NCBI GenBank assembly: GCA_013399305.1
Contig: VXAI01000177.1
Span: forward strand, 1,051,717-1,115,716
Origin: Rostratula benghalensis
Taxonomy: Eukaryota > Chordata > Aves > Charadriiformes > Rostratulidae
Reading direction: 5' to 3'
DNA length: 64,000 nt
In this document: positions 63,881 through 64,000 of the stretch, piece after piece
Layout: every line of letters starts with the position of its first letter
How positions within the stretch are numbered: position 1 is the stretch's first letter
Position numbers and translations under genes: made by a program
Notes under the pieces: generated by a model
Database searches by the model: none
The model's input: the letters and a program-made list of their open reading frames with translations, nothing else
Told to the model about the DNA's origin: nothing

Positions 63881-64000
63881 GAAGAGAGGCCTATAACTGA
63901 AGCAGTTATAGACACATAAAAATAGTTTGTTACAGAGTCTTTTAATAAAACTTAGAACGGTGATCTATGTATTTCTTATTATTGTTTTCCCTACTTTCCC

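Larger units (their letters stand above)
60238..64000. other. Unique non-coding DNA, right end of window
   Basis: No gene or mobile element is recognised. Open frames are at most about 103 codons, without domains. The stretches 63.31-63.43 and 63.55-63.78 kb are repeat-free and look like typical conserved non-coding DNA in motif content, though this cannot be tested here. Confidence 0.6.

Noticed and set aside
1..64000. CRISPR arrays, operons, phage or insertion sequences, tRNA or rRNA genes
   Set aside because: The window is vertebrate nuclear DNA. No regularly spaced repeats, tRNA box-B-like motif in a cloverleaf context, or rRNA sequence was seen on either strand.

Overview
This 64 kb window reads as AT-rich vertebrate nuclear DNA, most probably from a bird. 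The evidence is a set of short, 5'-truncated CR1 LINE fragments (one ends in the 8-bp tail repeat ATTCTATG that marks CR1), plus a remnant resembling the avian ERVL-type LTR family. No protein-coding gene, tRNA, rRNA or other structured RNA gene could be supported on either strand. Open reading frames top out at about 130 codons, lie scattered over both strands and show no recognisable domain. The one exception is the end of a CR1 reverse-transcriptase ORF near 59.7 kb, which is broken by a stop codon. The window is best read as a gene desert or the inside of a very large intron; sequence alone does not separate these two.

Layout. 1-4.15 kb: unique AT-rich DNA. 4.15-4.67 kb: old ERVL-like solo LTR, plus orientation. 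4.67-12 kb: unique DNA with a TATGTG microsatellite. 12.0 kb: CR1 scrap, minus strand. 14.3-14.6 kb: a TTTC array, a 100-N assembly gap and a TTCCC array. 14.6-25.5 kb: unique DNA with a 25-bp poly-T and an octamer/homeobox motif pair. 25.56-26.16 kb: an isolated GC-rich patch with a TATA-like box just downstream. 29.07 kb: CR1 scrap, minus strand. 34.55-34.88 kb: a G-rich, probably LTR-derived segment. 35-42 kb: unique DNA, including stretches rich in homeodomain-type motifs near 36.2 kb. 42.3 and 45.2 kb: long T/G-rich tracts. 56.18 kb: a perfect 49-bp tandem duplication. 58.1-60.3 kb: a cluster of three CR1 pieces, two of them facing each other, with small tandem duplications on either side. 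60.3-64 kb: unique DNA ending in a short ATCTGGAG array.

Recognisable interspersed repeats total only about 1.7 kb, or under 3 percent of the window by eye. That is low even for a bird and would fit a desert holding conserved regulatory DNA, but this is inference. I found no convincing undescribed system. The best leads are the GC-rich TATA-bearing island at 25.6-26.2 kb, the inverted CR1 pair at 59.7-60.2 kb, the compound pyrimidine array around the gap, and the probable second LTR at 34.6 kb.
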